Source of the DNA: Bacillota bacterium
GTDB taxonomy: Bacteria > Bacillota > Clostridia > Acetivibrionales > DTU013
Direction: 5' to 3'
NCBI GenBank assembly: GCA_023418915.1
Contig: JAEZYU010000034.1
Span: 1 to 64,000 of the forward strand
Length of the DNA stretch: 64,000 nt
How positions within the stretch are numbered: position 1 is the first letter of the stretch; the number at the start of each line of letters is the position of its first letter. The position numbers were made by a program, and so were the translations under genes. Below, one piece after another: positions 8,837-17,175 of the stretch. The notes beneath the pieces are model-generated. The model was not told the origin of the DNA. It saw nothing but the letters and a program-made list of their open reading frames with translations, and ran no database searches.

Positions 8837-9061
8837 TTGTATTCTCTAAAAGAAAAATACTATGATGGACAGGGTGTTTTGCGAAATCCCGGTGAAGATT
8901 ACCTGGACAGCGAGGGGATAGCCCGCGAACCGGGAGAGGATTACTTTGACTATTTGGGTGTGTTAAGGCAGGCTGACGAGGAGTTTTATGACAGCCAGGG
9001 CATCCTGCGAAATCCCGGTGAAAGCTTTTATGACGGCTCAGGAAATTTGTGCGAACGATGA
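8837..9061 (+). CDS. Small protein made of five 14-residue repeats
   Basis: About 74 residues built almost wholly of the unit Y-[YLF]-D-x-x-G-[VI]-L-R-x-P-G-E-[DES], in copies such as YYDGQGVLRNPGED, YLDSEGIAREPGED and FYDSQGILRNPGES. The aromatic-Asp-Gly-Pro-Gly pattern predicts short beta hairpins. No signal peptide or membrane helix is present. TTG 8837 is preferred over GTG 8828 because an AAAGAG SD lies 8 nt upstream of the former and would abut the latter. It has its own promoter (8775-8804) and terminator, so it is very probably expressed. I recall similar D-x-x-G-x-x-R-x-P-G-E repeats in clostridial hypothetical proteins, but know of no assigned function. Confidence 0.7.
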   Translation: MYSLKEKYYDGQGVLRNPGEDYLDSEGIAREPGEDYFDYLGVLRQADEEFYDSQGILRNPGESFYDGSGNLCER

Positions 9062-9064
9062 GAC

Positions 9065-9087
9065 AAGTGCTCATTTTCAGAGCACTT
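9065..9087 (+). terminator. Hairpin terminator after the repeat protein
   Basis: AAGTGCTC (9065-9072) and GAGCACTT (9080-9087) form a perfect 8-bp stem with a 7-nt loop, directly after the stop codon. The downstream T run (ATTGTGTCGATTTT) is weak, so its efficiency is uncertain. Confidence 0.6.
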
Positions 9088-9169
9088 ATTGTGTCGATTT
9101 TCTATTAATCTGTTTGCAACCCTACTGCTTGAATTCATATGGAAGTTAACAGAATAAATCCTATTAAGC

Positions 9170-9205
9170 AAAAAGGCTGCTTTAGTCTCAATAGGCTAAA
9201 AGAGC
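9170..9205 (-). terminator. Terminator of corA
   Basis: On the minus strand GCTCTTTTAG (9205-9196) pairs imperfectly (8 of 10) with CTAAAGCAGC (9185-9176) and is followed by CTTTTT. It overlaps the corA stop codon. Confidence 0.6.
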
Positions 9206-10128
9206 TTTTTCTTGTAGAGTGTATATCCGATCACGACACACACTGCCAAAGATATGGCTATGATTATCCAGAATGCTCCGTTGGCACTCTGCATCGGAAC
9301 AGGCACGTTCATTCCGAAAAAGCTGGATATCATTGTCGGTATGGCCATTACTATAGTAACAGATGTCAAAAACTTCATCACGATGTTAAGGTTGTTTGAG
9401 ATCACTGATGCAAAGGCATCCATAGTGCCTGAAAGTATGCTGCTGTATATGTTTGACATCTCGATCGCCTGCTTGTTCTCTATTATTACATCCTCAAGCA
9501 GCTCAGTGTCCTCCGGATAGCTTTTGATATGCTCAAACTTGAGCAACTTTTCCAGTACGACCTCATTGGATTTTAATGCGGTGGAAAAATACACAAGACT
9601 TTTTTCCAGCTTGAGCATCTGAATCAATTCTTTGTTCTTCATAGACTTGTGCAAATCATGTTCTATTTTATTGCTGGTCTTGTCAATATGCTTCAGATAT
9701 TGTAAGTACCTTGTCGAGTTTCTATAAAGTATTTGAAGTACGAATCTGGTTTTGTACTGTGTCAGAAAAGACCTGACTTTATTTTTTTTGAAATCATTAA
9801 GCAGTGTATCTTCTTTCAGGCATACGGTAATGATGGCATGCCTGATGATTATCATCGCCACAGGGATGGTTGTATATATGTTCATCTGCCCCTCTTTGTC
9901 TACGATGGGAGTGTCGACGATAATAAGTGTCTGTCCGTCATTGCTCTCTATACGTGCTCTTTCTTCTTCATCAAGCGCAGCCTTTAAAAAATCAGTCTCC
10001 ACATTCATTTTGCTGCTTACATTATTAATTTCATCTTCCGATGGATTGATCATATTCACCCAGACGCCTTCTTCAAAAGCATCCGTGGCTATGAGCTCAT
10101 TGTCTACGGTCTTGAAAATTTCAAGCAT
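9196..10128 (-). CDS. corA: CorA-family Mg2+ channel
   Basis: 310 residues: a long acidic and helical cytoplasmic domain, then two membrane helices at the C-terminus. The first of these ends with the family signature GMN (FFGMNVP, about residue 275), the selectivity filter of CorA/MgtE-unrelated 2-TM-GxN channels. A short basic KKKLF tail ends the protein. ATG 10128 is chosen because GAGGGTGA lies 5 nt upstream; a GTG nine bases further upstream falls within that SD. The leader holds an M-box Mg2+ riboswitch with a terminator, so expression should switch off when Mg2+ is plentiful. This supports Mg2+ as the substrate rather than Co2+ or Zn2+. Confidence 0.95.
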   Translation of the reverse strand: MLEIFKTVDNELIATDAFEEGVWVNMINPSEDEINNVSSKMNVETDFLKAALDEEERARIESNDGQTLIIVDTPIVDKEGQMNIYTTIPVAMIIIRHAIITVCLKEDTLLNDFKKNKVRSFLTQYKTRFVLQILYRNSTRYLQYLKHIDKTSNKIEHDLHKSMKNKELIQMLKLEKSLVYFSTALKSNEVVLEKLLKFEHIKSYPEDTELLEDVIIENKQAIEMSNIYSSILSGTMDAFASVISNNLNIVMKFLTSVTIVMAIPTMISSFFGMNVPVPMQSANGAFWIIIAISLAVCVVIGYTLYKKKLF

Positions 10129-10304
10129 TGGAGTCACCCTCTTCTCTATAATAATTTACGCAGAGGGTGATTTGTCCATACGTGGATACACTTGGTAAAC
10201 AGTACGACAAACCGTACCCTCATTTTTAAAAGGACATCGTAAGTGACTACTGCCGCCAGTGTCACAATCCATACTGTTCACCTCCGTATTGCAGATTTGG
10301 TGAC

Positions 10305-10508
10305 AAATAAAAACCGTCAGCAAACGAGTGACGGAATATAGACAGCCTTCTTCACTCGTTGAGCTTTAGCACTATACAGCTTAGGAAATCCTGATCCAGC
10401 TGCATTAAGTAAAACCTTGTATCGGCAGTACCTGTTGACCCGCTTGGCATCTCTCGATGTTTGGGGGCAGCAGCATATTTCTGTATGGTAGCCTCACCTA
10501 ACGAAATT
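10305..10508 (-). promoter_or_regulatory. M-box (ykoK) Mg2+ riboswitch with terminator
   Basis: Read on the minus strand, the aptamer (about 10508-10385) has the conserved M-box blocks in order: CGTTAGGTGAGGCT, TGCTGCTGCCC, ATCGAGAGATG, GGGTCAACAG and TTAATGCAGCTGGA. The expression platform is complete. CCGTCA (10334-10329) pairs with TGACGG (10319-10314) and is followed by a U run, forming a terminator. AACGAGTGA (10360-10352) can instead pair with TCACTCGTT (10331-10323), an antiterminator that blocks it. By the known mechanism Mg2+ binding favours termination. Confidence 0.93.
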
Positions 10509-10522
10509 TAATTGTCAAGGTA

Positions 10523-10551
10523 ATTATACTTCTTAATGAACATAATTACAA
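10523..10551 (-). promoter_or_regulatory. Promoter of the M-box/corA transcript
   Basis: On the minus strand TTGTAA (10551-10546), 17-bp spacer, TATAAT (10528-10523), placing the start just before the aptamer. Confidence 0.7.
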
Positions 10552-10845
10552 TAACATGTTATGCGAAATTCTGTTTTTGGGAACGCGGCGAAAGGTGAAC
10601 CGTGGGTTTGGAGTGTCCCTGCTATCAGGAACAAATTTGGCAGGTTGTTAATAGTATGTAATATAGAATTATTTGCTTAATATTAAGCGGACGATCTGGA
10701 AAAGCCGGAATAGTAAATATAGCTTAAGAAAAAATTCAAAGCACTACGGAGACATGAATGCACATTGGATAGTGTAAAGTAACGTATGAAAAACAGCCCG
10801 ATGTGCTATCAAGATAGATGTAACCTGAAGGGAGGGAATAATGTG

Positions 10846-10983
10846 ATGGAAGAGGATAGAGGCTTAGGGTTCGGCTGCGGAAATGATTGGATATGGTGGC
10901 TGATCATTATAATTGTAGTTATCATCCTGATATGTCCGGGTATTTTCAGCGGATTTGGAGGACATGGCTGTAAGAAATATTAG
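10846..10983 (+). CDS. Small single-helix membrane protein
   Basis: 45 residues: acidic Gly-rich start (MEEDRGLGFGCGND), one hydrophobic helix (WIWWLIIIIVVIILICPGIF) and a Gly/Cys tail (GFGGHGCKKY). GTG 10843 or ATG 10846 are both possible after the strong SD GGGAGG (10829-10835). The longer upstream frame has no SD and runs into the repeat remnant. The composition recalls the tiny Gly-rich YjcZ-type sporulation proteins of Firmicutes, but the match is only in character and I do not assign it. A terminator follows at 11108. Confidence 0.6.
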   Translation: MEEDRGLGFGCGNDWIWWLIIIIVVIILICPGIFSGFGGHGCKKY

Positions 10984-11031
10984 CACTGCCTGTCCGAGTG
11001 TGAAGTTTGGTCGAATAAGCTCTGATTGACG

Positions 11032-11103
11032 TATTGTCAGGTCTGATATGAAATATTGCCGGCCCTGATAAGACAGTATTGTCAGGTCTGATATGAAGTA
11101 TCA
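11032..11103. repeat. 22-23 bp tandem repeat after the small membrane protein gene
   Basis: TATTGTCAGGTCTGATATGA at 11032 and 11077, with a diverged copy (TATTGCCGGCCCTGATAAGA) between them at 11054, giving three units and a fragment. Located between a stop codon and its terminator. Confidence 0.75.
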
Positions 11104-11107
11104 AAAA

Positions 11108-11143
11108 AGTCCTGAGGCATCTGAAATGTTTCGGGACTTTTTT
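11108..11143. terminator. Rho-independent terminator
   Basis: AGTCCTGA (11108-11115) pairs with TCGGGACT (11131-11138), with A6 before and T6 after, so it may work on both strands. It closes the small membrane protein transcript. Confidence 0.85.
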
Positions 11144-11234
11144 GTTGAATAAAATCCAATGTTAGGCGGAGATTATATAACGAGGCGATATAAATATATG
11201 TGATTCTATTTTGCAGAGCACAGGATGATGACCG

Positions 11235-11963
11235 ATGATCGAGGGCTTAGTCGTATTTGTCAGATCCGTAATATCGTTTTTTTCGCTGCTTATCTTTGCC
11301 AGGATACTCGGGAAGGAGCAGATAAGCCAGCTGACCTTTTTTGATTATGTACTGGGGATCACGATCGGATCGATCGCGGCAACGCTTTCTACTGACCTGT
11401 CCAGCAGAGCCTGGCCGCACTGGATAAGCCTTTTTACCTGGGCAGCTCTTGGTTTTATAGTGGAACTGTTGACGCTAAAATTCAGATATGCAGCGAAATT
11501 TCTTGAGGGTGAACCTACCATAGTAATCATGAATGGCAGGATAATGGAAGATGCACTGAGGAAAATGAGAATAAGAGCCTCGGATGTGCTGGAGCTTTTA
11601 AGAAGCAGGGATGTCTTTGATTTGAATCAGGTGGATTTCGCCATACTGGAATCAAACGGTCAGATATCAGTTTTGAGAAAACCCGAGCATCTGCCCCTTA
11701 CTCCAAAGGATATGAATATACCGGCTGCCCCGACCTGTATTTCGACGGAACTTATATATGACGGGATCGTATTCGAAGAAAATCTCAGGCAATTGGGCAA
11801 GGATAGAAAATGGCTGGCAGAGCAGCTCCGTATGAAAGGGATTGCAAGTTCGGACGAGGTTTTCATGGCAACGCTCGACAAGGCTGGAAGCCTATACATT
11901 GACACATACAACGATCACGTAGCTAAGGTGACTGATGCAGGCGACTTTAAGGGACCATTTTAA
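11235..11963 (+). CDS. DUF421 (YetF-type) membrane protein
   Basis: 242 residues. Two or three membrane helices in the first 75 residues (VRSVISFFSLLIFARILGKE, TFFDYVLGITIGSIAATLS, ISLFTWAALGFIVELLTL) are followed by the soluble DUF421 domain with GEPTIVIMNGRIMEDALRKM and a region ending VDFAILESNGQISVLRK. These are the diagnostic segments of the YetF/YrbG family. Function is not established; B. subtilis members have been linked to spore and membrane physiology. The SD is a weak AGGATGA. It is followed after 35 bp by a DUF4363 gene, the usual partner of DUF421 in Firmicutes, so the two are likely cotranscribed. Confidence 0.88.
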   Translation: MIEGLVVFVRSVISFFSLLIFARILGKEQISQLTFFDYVLGITIGSIAATLSTDLSSRAWPHWISLFTWAALGFIVELLTLKFRYAAKFLEGEPTIVIMNGRIMEDALRKMRIRASDVLELLRSRDVFDLNQVDFAILESNGQISVLRKPEHLPLTPKDMNIPAAPTCISTELIYDGIVFEENLRQLGKDRKWLAEQLRMKGIASSDEVFMATLDKAGSLYIDTYNDHVAKVTDAGDFKGPF

Positions 11964-11998
11964 GAGCTCATATATGAAGAGCCATTTTAGGAGGCTAT

Positions 11999-12364
11999 AT
12001 GAGGAAGTTTATGGTTATTGCTGTTCCTATAGCGACAATTGTTCTGTTTATATTGATCATGATAAGCGGCGATTTTCTTAAAAAGCCAATAGGAGGGGAT
12101 GATAATGTTCCCCAGTCTATCGAAAACGTTATACAGGATATCGACGGTGAAAAATGGGACGATGCAGACAAAAAGACGGAACAGCTGCAGAAGGTCTGGA
12201 ATAAGGTAGTGGCAAGAGTCCAGTTCAGTTCGGAAAGGGATGAAATCAATGCCTTTGGCTCGAATCTGGCGAGACTGCGGGGTGCAATCATGGCAAAAGA
12301 CAAGCCTGGAGCCTTAATGGAGCTGAAGGAAGCGTACGACCATTGGGATGAGCTCGGCAAATGA
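11999..12364 (+). CDS. DUF4363 family protein
   Basis: 121 residues: an N-terminal helix (VIAVPIATIVLFILIMISG, about 6-24) acting as an anchor or signal, then an all-helical extracytoplasmic domain rich in Lys, Glu and Trp (EKWDDADKKTEQLQKVW, EAYDHWDELGK). This is the DUF4363 pattern, commonly found next to DUF421. SD GGAGG is 7 nt before the ATG. No catalytic motif can be seen; it probably supports the DUF421 protein at the membrane. Confidence 0.8.
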   Translation: MRKFMVIAVPIATIVLFILIMISGDFLKKPIGGDDNVPQSIENVIQDIDGEKWDDADKKTEQLQKVWNKVVARVQFSSERDEINAFGSNLARLRGAIMAKDKPGALMELKEAYDHWDELGK

Positions 12365-12442
12365 GGAAATCAGGCGCCAGTATACAAGGTGTCTGTGGGA
12401 ATGGAGAATATGCTGATGAGGCATATTTATGAGGATGATGTA

Positions 12443-12922
12443 ATGATTATAGAATATTCTATTATTCTAGTATTTTGGGTACTTACAGCTGGAATGCTTG
12501 CAGCATTTGTTCCGAAAAACAGGCGCAAAGAGGCAATCGTTATCTTTTTGTTCAAGCAGATTTTGACCTGGTTCTTAGGGATTTTGTCGGTCGAGATGGC
12601 ATTGATCGAATATCCTGTTAGGATCTTCTATAAAGCTATAGCTACAAGCTTTACTTTTGAATATTTTGTATATCCTGCTATATGTGTCGTTTTCGTTTTG
12701 CACTATCCGGTAAACAGGGGGTTTACCAAGCGTTTTCTACACTATTTTTACTATTGTACAGCTATAACACTGATCGAGGTAGTGCTTGAAAAATATACAA
12801 ACCTGATCCATTACCTCCACTGGTCGGGTGTTGTTACTTGGATAAGCCTTGCAGTTTCATTTTTCATATCTTGCTTATTTTACCGATGGTTTTTTAAGGA
12901 TAGCGTAAATCGTACAGCCTAA
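12443..12922 (+). CDS. CBO0543-type integral membrane protein
   Basis: About 159 residues with five hydrophobic helices (IILVFWVLTAGMLAAFVP, KQILTWFLGILSVEM, TFEYFVYPAICVVFVLHYP, YYCTAITLIEVVLEKYT, TWISLAVSFFISCLFYRW). The arrangement and the HWSGVVTWISL region match the clostridial/bacillary family annotated CBO0543. ATG 12443 is taken as start because GAGG is upstream and the helix follows at once; an in-frame GTG at 12389 would add 18 polar residues without a better SD. It converges, 12 bp apart, with a second member of the same family. Function unknown. Confidence 0.75.
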   Translation: MIIEYSIILVFWVLTAGMLAAFVPKNRRKEAIVIFLFKQILTWFLGILSVEMALIEYPVRIFYKAIATSFTFEYFVYPAICVVFVLHYPVNRGFTKRFLHYFYYCTAITLIEVVLEKYTNLIHYLHWSGVVTWISLAVSFFISCLFYRWFFKDSVNRTA

Positions 12923-12934
12923 ACAGGCGTCTTT

Positions 12935-13465
12935 TCACAAAGCTGATACTAAGATACTGCGCAGCGATATCAGTCCTGACAGACTATGACCTGACGGAAA
13001 AACAATCTCCATGACTATTAAAAGAACGCATGAGGCTGCATACGCCAACAATGGCTTTTTATGATGCAGTGCCCACAGCGGAAACATTACTATATTCCAT
13101 GGCAATGAAAGCCATATGTGCCATCCGTTATCATACTCAATAACGCCGATAAACCAAAAAAGCGCTTCAACAGCGAAATATACAGACACATATTTGAGGA
13201 TCTTAACTGCTTGCGCAGTAAAAGAATCAGGGTAATTTGTCAGAAAAATGAGCCCGGTTAGGGGTAGTATGACCAGTGTAACTAACAGATCAGATGCAAA
13301 ATGGTCGGGCATATACTGCCAGAGTTTTTTATCATCATAGACAAAATTGTACAGCAAATTGCTCATTGATATATAGATCAATGTATCGTGGTATCTTTGC
13401 CAGTTTCTCCAGTCTGATCGTCTGAAGGCAAATATAATAGTAAATGCAGCCGCTGCCAGAAGCAT
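12935..13465 (-). CDS. CBO0543-type integral membrane protein, second copy
   Basis: 176 residues with about five helices, including LLVTLVILPLTGLIFLTNYP, YVSVYFAVEALFWFIGVIEY and IVMFPLWALHHKKPLLAY. The pattern of a central acidic helix ending E-Y and a W-x3-P-WN loop is that of the neighbouring convergent gene, so the two are paralogs, though diverged. SD GGGAGA lies 8 nt before ATG 13465. Function unknown. Confidence 0.75.
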   Translation of the reverse strand: MLLAAAAFTIIFAFRRSDWRNWQRYHDTLIYISMSNLLYNFVYDDKKLWQYMPDHFASDLLVTLVILPLTGLIFLTNYPDSFTAQAVKILKYVSVYFAVEALFWFIGVIEYDNGWHIWLSLPWNIVMFPLWALHHKKPLLAYAASCVLLIVMEIVFPSGHSLSGLISLRSILVSAL

Positions 13466-13582
13466 TATGCGAATCTCCCATCTGACATTATCGCTGGGCC
13501 AGCATGCAATAGCATGGTACTAATAATTTTGCCGTTTTAGCGCAATAAATACTATGAATGTTTTCTGCGGGACTGATGATAA

Positions 13583-14398
13583 TCACAGACTGTTTCTATA
13601 GCTGCGGGGGCAAATCCCCTTTGCCTTTTTGAACACCTTTGAGAATACAAGTGGATCTCCGTATCCGACCGACCGGGCTATGTTTCCTATGGTGAGATCT
13701 GTTGTGTGCATCAGCTCACATGCCTTGTCCATCCTAAAGCTCATCAGGTATTCTTTCGGAGAGGCATTTACATATTCGTTGAACAATGAGTATAAGTAGC
13801 TTCTGTCAAGACCGATGCTGTGAGCGATCTCTGCTATCGTTATTTTTCTGGAATAATTCATGTGTATGAATTCCAGTGCCTTTTTAACATATACCTCTTT
13901 CCTGTTGTCTTTTTCAAACAATTTGCTGTCCGATGACTCCACCAACTGGGACAGGAATTCATACAGCAGACCAAGCAGCCTTATTTCCTTACCTCTTTTA
14001 AGATCCTTTGTTTCGATCATTTTTAGCAGGCAGTCCTTTAGGAAATCATCCCGGCCGTATCTGAATATCGGGGATTGACTGCATAAGCCGGCCTGCTTAA
14101 GGTAGGACGAGGCTTTGAGTCCGTGAAATCCCACCCAGGCATAGCTCCATGGGTCGCCTTCATCAGCCTGATATTTTACGACGGTATCAGGAGTTATTAG
14201 AAAACCGTCATATTTTCCAAGGCTATAAGTACAGCCGCCTGTCGTATACGTTCCTTTGCCGCCTAATACGTAATGTATGATGTAATGGTCCCTGATGGCA
14301 GGACCCCATGGGTAACCGCTGCTGCAGTCTTCTATACCACAACGGTACATATTCAGGTCAGTATGTCCTGGTTCTTCGATATAAATTTTCTCAAGCAT
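13583..14398 (-). CDS. AraC-family transcriptional regulator
   Basis: 271 residues. The N-terminal cupin-like sensor (about 1-150) contains RDHYIIHYVLGGKGTY and a PDTVVKYQADEGDPWSYAWV segment typical of sugar-sensing AraC proteins. Two helix-turn-helix motifs occupy about 175-270, ending with the family signature VGYGDPLVFSKVFKKAKGICPRSYR. The usual GF is replaced by GY in the signature. The gene stands alone on the minus strand; the nearest sugar genes are the alpha-galactosidase and esterase 7.5 kb away, so the target is not clear. A perfect TTGCATAT/ATATGCAA inverted repeat upstream could be its operator. Confidence 0.9.
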   Translation of the reverse strand: MLEKIYIEEPGHTDLNMYRCGIEDCSSGYPWGPAIRDHYIIHYVLGGKGTYTTGGCTYSLGKYDGFLITPDTVVKYQADEGDPWSYAWVGFHGLKASSYLKQAGLCSQSPIFRYGRDDFLKDCLLKMIETKDLKRGKEIRLLGLLYEFLSQLVESSDSKLFEKDNRKEVYVKKALEFIHMNYSRKITIAEIAHSIGLDRSYLYSLFNEYVNASPKEYLMSFRMDKACELMHTTDLTIGNIARSVGYGDPLVFSKVFKKAKGICPRSYRNSL

Positions 14399-14713
14399 TG
14401 CAGACCATCACCCAATGACTATATTATAATTGCATATACATCATTATAACATATGCAAAAATCATCGGGTCAGTTATTATAGATACTTTGTTGGCATGGC
14501 ACAAGAAGCACCCGCGTGGATGCGGTGTTGTTTTATGAGGCTTATGAATGGGTATGTTATAGTAATAGATGGCATTGATTATATTGATGAGACAAAATTG
14601 CTGCAGGATGAGTTGCGGCAAATTATTAGAATTAGTGTATGATTAGTCTGGGCTATTTCTTTGAACGAAGTGTTTAAAAGAACAACATAAGCAGACATAG
14701 AGGTGAGCATGAT
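14399..14713. promoter_or_regulatory. Divergent araC/copA control region
   Basis: TTGCATAT (14430-14437) and ATATGCAA (14451-14458) form a perfect 8-bp inverted repeat with a 13-bp gap, placed just upstream of the AraC gene. A CACCCGCGTGGATGCGGTG hairpin (14508-14526) resembles the REP-like element. A short copy of module A (TTTCTTTGAACGAAGTG) is at 14655-14671. A plus-strand frame ending YVIVIDGIDYIDETKL... (about 14535-14642) has no SD and is not called. A terminator is not seen. Confidence 0.5.
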
Positions 14714-17137
14714 ATGAGCAAAAAAGAAACGATAAGTATAACAGGTATGTCCTGTGCTGCATGTGCAGCAAGAATAGAGAAAGGCCTGAACAGGCTGGAG
14801 GGTGTAAAAAATGCCGCAGTCAACTTTGCTTCTGAGAAAGCCGCTGTAGAATATGATGAAAGCATGGTCAATTCAGATGAATTGACAGAGGTTATTATAA
14901 AACTCGGATATGATGTAATCAGGGATCAAGAACAGGTATCCGGCAGCGTGTCACTGAAGCTGGGAGGCATGTCCTGTGCAGCCTGTGCGGCAAGAATAGA
15001 GAAGAAGTTAAGCACGCTGGAAGGCATACAAAGGACAGCTGTGAATCTTGCGTCGGAAAAGGCCGCTATTGAGTATGATAGCTCTAAGATCAAGGTTTCA
15101 GATATGATAAGGGCAGTGGAGGACCTTGGATATAAAGCTGAACCGGCAGCGGAGCTTAGTTCGGACCGGGAAAAGGAGCAGAGAGAAAAGGAAATAAAGC
15201 GCCTGAGACTGGAATTGATAGTTTCGGCAGTGCTCAGCTCACCGCTTCTGTTTGCGATGATACTGATGCTCATAAAGGTTGACATACCATTTTTCCACAA
15301 TCCGTATTTTCAGTTGATCATAGCAACACCTATTCAGTTCATTATAGGCTTCAGGTTTTACAAGAACGCATATTATGCTCTCAGAGCAAAAAGTGCGAAC
15401 ATGGATGTACTAATTGCCATGGGAACATCTGCGGCATATTTTTTCAGTATATATAACGCCTTCTTTGCTCAGCACAAAGAGGGAATGATGATGAAGGAAC
15501 TGTACTTTGAGGCAGGCGCTGTGATCATCACACTGATTCTGCTAGGTAAATACCTTGAGGCTGTAGCGAAGGGAAAAACCTCCGACGCCATTAAAAAGCT
15601 AATGGGATTGCAGGCTAGAACAGCACGGGTCGTAAGGGATGAGGGTGAAATCGATATCCCGATAGAGGAAGTTGGATTGGGCGATGTGATCGTTGTTCGT
15701 CCGGGCGAAAAGGTGCCTGTGGACGGAAGGATCCTTTCGGGCGACTCATCTATAGATGAATCGATGCTGACCGGCGAAAGCCTGCCGGTAGAGAAGAAGG
15801 CCGGCGATTATGTAATAGGTGCTACCATTAATAAATTCGGAACATTCAGGTTTGAGGCAACAAAGATAGGCAAGGATACGGCACTTGCACAGATAATCAG
15901 GATGGTGGAGGAGGCTCAGGGCTCTAAAGCTCCTATACAGAAAATCGCCGATAAGGTTTCCGGAGTATTCGTGCCGGCTGTAATAGCGATAGCGCTGGTA
16001 ACGTTCCTGATCTGGTATCTGGTATCCGGTGATTTTACTTCTGCGATAATCAGTGCAGTATCGGTACTTGTTATTGCATGTCCGTGTGCTCTTGGTCTGG
16101 CTACGCCGACAGCGATCATGGTCGGTACGGGCAAGGGCGCTGAAAATGGTATCCTTATAAAGGGCGGAGAGCATCTGGAGATGACTTATAAGCTCAATGC
16201 GGTCGTGCTTGACAAAACCGGCACCATCACCAAGGGACAGCCGGAGGTGACCGATGTTATACCGCTTGGCTGCTTGAAAAAAAATGAGGTGCTGCATATG
16301 GCTGCTATAGCTGAGAAAAGCTCCGAGCACCCGCTGGGAGCTGCTATATATGAGCACGGCAAAAAGGAATACGGCACAGTACCGGATCCGGAGCATTTTG
16401 AGGCTATTCCCGGGAGGGGAGTCAAGGCGGCTGTCGATGGGAAGGAAATCTACATCGGAACACGAAAGCTGATGCTGGAGATGAATATCGCTGCAGCTTC
16501 AGTGGAAGCGGCAACAGCAAAGCTCGAGGACGAAGGCAAAACAGCGATGCTGATGGCGGTGGACGGTGAGCTTGAAGCCATAATTGCGGTAGCAGATACG
16601 CTGAAGGAAAATTCAAAGGAAGCTATCGAAGAATTGAAGAGGATGGGCATCGAAGTATACATGATAACCGGCGATAACAGAAGAACGGCAAATGCAATAG
16701 CAAAGCAGACAGGTATAACCAATGTTCTGTCGGAGGTGCTGCCTGAAAACAAGGCGGAAGAGGTGGGGAAGCTTAAAAAGCAGGGAAAAAAGGTTGCGAT
16801 GGTTGGTGATGGCATCAACGATGCACCTGCACTTGCTACAGCGGATATTGGAATAGCGATCGGAACAGGCACCGATGTTGCGATAGAAGCGGCTGACATC
16901 ACGCTGATGAGGGGAGATCTGAATACGATACCTGCTGCGATCCGCCTGTCAAAGAAAACCATGAGAAAAATTAAACAGAATCTGTTCTGGGCATTTATCT
17001 ACAATATCATAGGTATACCCTTTGCAGCTTTTGGGCTGCTGAATCCGATGATCGCCGGCGGAGCAATGGCCTTTAGCTCTGTTTCGGTAGTCACAAATTC
17101 TCTAAGCCTAAAAAGGTTTAAACTGAACCGGAAATAA
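14714..17137 (+). CDS. copA: Copper-exporting P1B-type ATPase CopA
   Basis: 807 residues. Two N-terminal heavy-metal-binding domains each carry GMSCAACAARIEK (CxxC at 14/17 and 88/91). The core has TGES (353-356), the membrane metal site CPC (456-458), the phosphorylated Asp500 in DKTGT, HP (539-540) and GDGIND (698-703). The last helices carry YN and the MxxSS motif (M785, S788, S789), which with CPC identifies the P1B-1 Cu+ class. It pumps Cu+ out of the cell. SD GAGGTGA precedes the ATG. No CopY/CsoR or CopZ gene is adjacent. Confidence 0.95.
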   Translation: MSKKETISITGMSCAACAARIEKGLNRLEGVKNAAVNFASEKAAVEYDESMVNSDELTEVIIKLGYDVIRDQEQVSGSVSLKLGGMSCAACAARIEKKLSTLEGIQRTAVNLASEKAAIEYDSSKIKVSDMIRAVEDLGYKAEPAAELSSDREKEQREKEIKRLRLELIVSAVLSSPLLFAMILMLIKVDIPFFHNPYFQLIIATPIQFIIGFRFYKNAYYALRAKSANMDVLIAMGTSAAYFFSIYNAFFAQHKEGMMMKELYFEAGAVIITLILLGKYLEAVAKGKTSDAIKKLMGLQARTARVVRDEGEIDIPIEEVGLGDVIVVRPGEKVPVDGRILSGDSSIDESMLTGESLPVEKKAGDYVIGATINKFGTFRFEATKIGKDTALAQIIRMVEEAQGSKAPIQKIADKVSGVFVPAVIAIALVTFLIWYLVSGDFTSAIISAVSVLVIACPCALGLATPTAIMVGTGKGAENGILIKGGEHLEMTYKLNAVVLDKTGTITKGQPEVTDVIPLGCLKKNEVLHMAAIAEKSSEHPLGAAIYEHGKKEYGTVPDPEHFEAIPGRGVKAAVDGKEIYIGTRKLMLEMNIAAASVEAATAKLEDEGKTAMLMAVDGELEAIIAVADTLKENSKEAIEELKRMGIEVYMITGDNRRTANAIAKQTGITNVLSEVLPENKAEEVGKLKKQGKKVAMVGDGINDAPALATADIGIAIGTGTDVAIEAADITLMRGDLNTIPAAIRLSKKTMRKIKQNLFWAFIYNIIGIPFAAFGLLNPMIAGGAMAFSSVSVVTNSLSLKRFKLNRK

Positions 17138-17142
17138 GGCAC

Positions 17143-17170
17143 AAAACAGAATATAGAACGATGCTGTTTT
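17143..17170. terminator. Shared terminator between copA and the Bce permease
   Basis: AAAACAG (17143-17149) pairs with CTGTTTT (17164-17170) in the 38-bp gap between the convergent genes. The A and T ends suit termination on both strands. Confidence 0.55.
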
Positions 17171-17175
17171 CATAT

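Larger units (their letters stand above)
10138..10845. other. corA leader and upstream spacer
   Basis: The interval 10138-10304 is untranslated leader between the riboswitch terminator and corA, with small palindromes but no gene. From 10552 to 10845 there is no convincing gene. A 3-prime gene-end remnant (about 10778-10818) encodes TYEKQPDVLSR then a stop, and matches AYEKQLKALSR-stop at 57430-57465. Confidence 0.5.

Noticed and set aside
14430..14642. Possible 70-residue protein before copA
   Set aside because: No SD; the first half overlaps a palindrome and a REP-like hairpin. The last 32 residues look protein-like but cannot be supported.
15746..16396. Antisense frame of 216 residues inside copA
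   Set aside because: Shadow of the copper ATPase reading frame.
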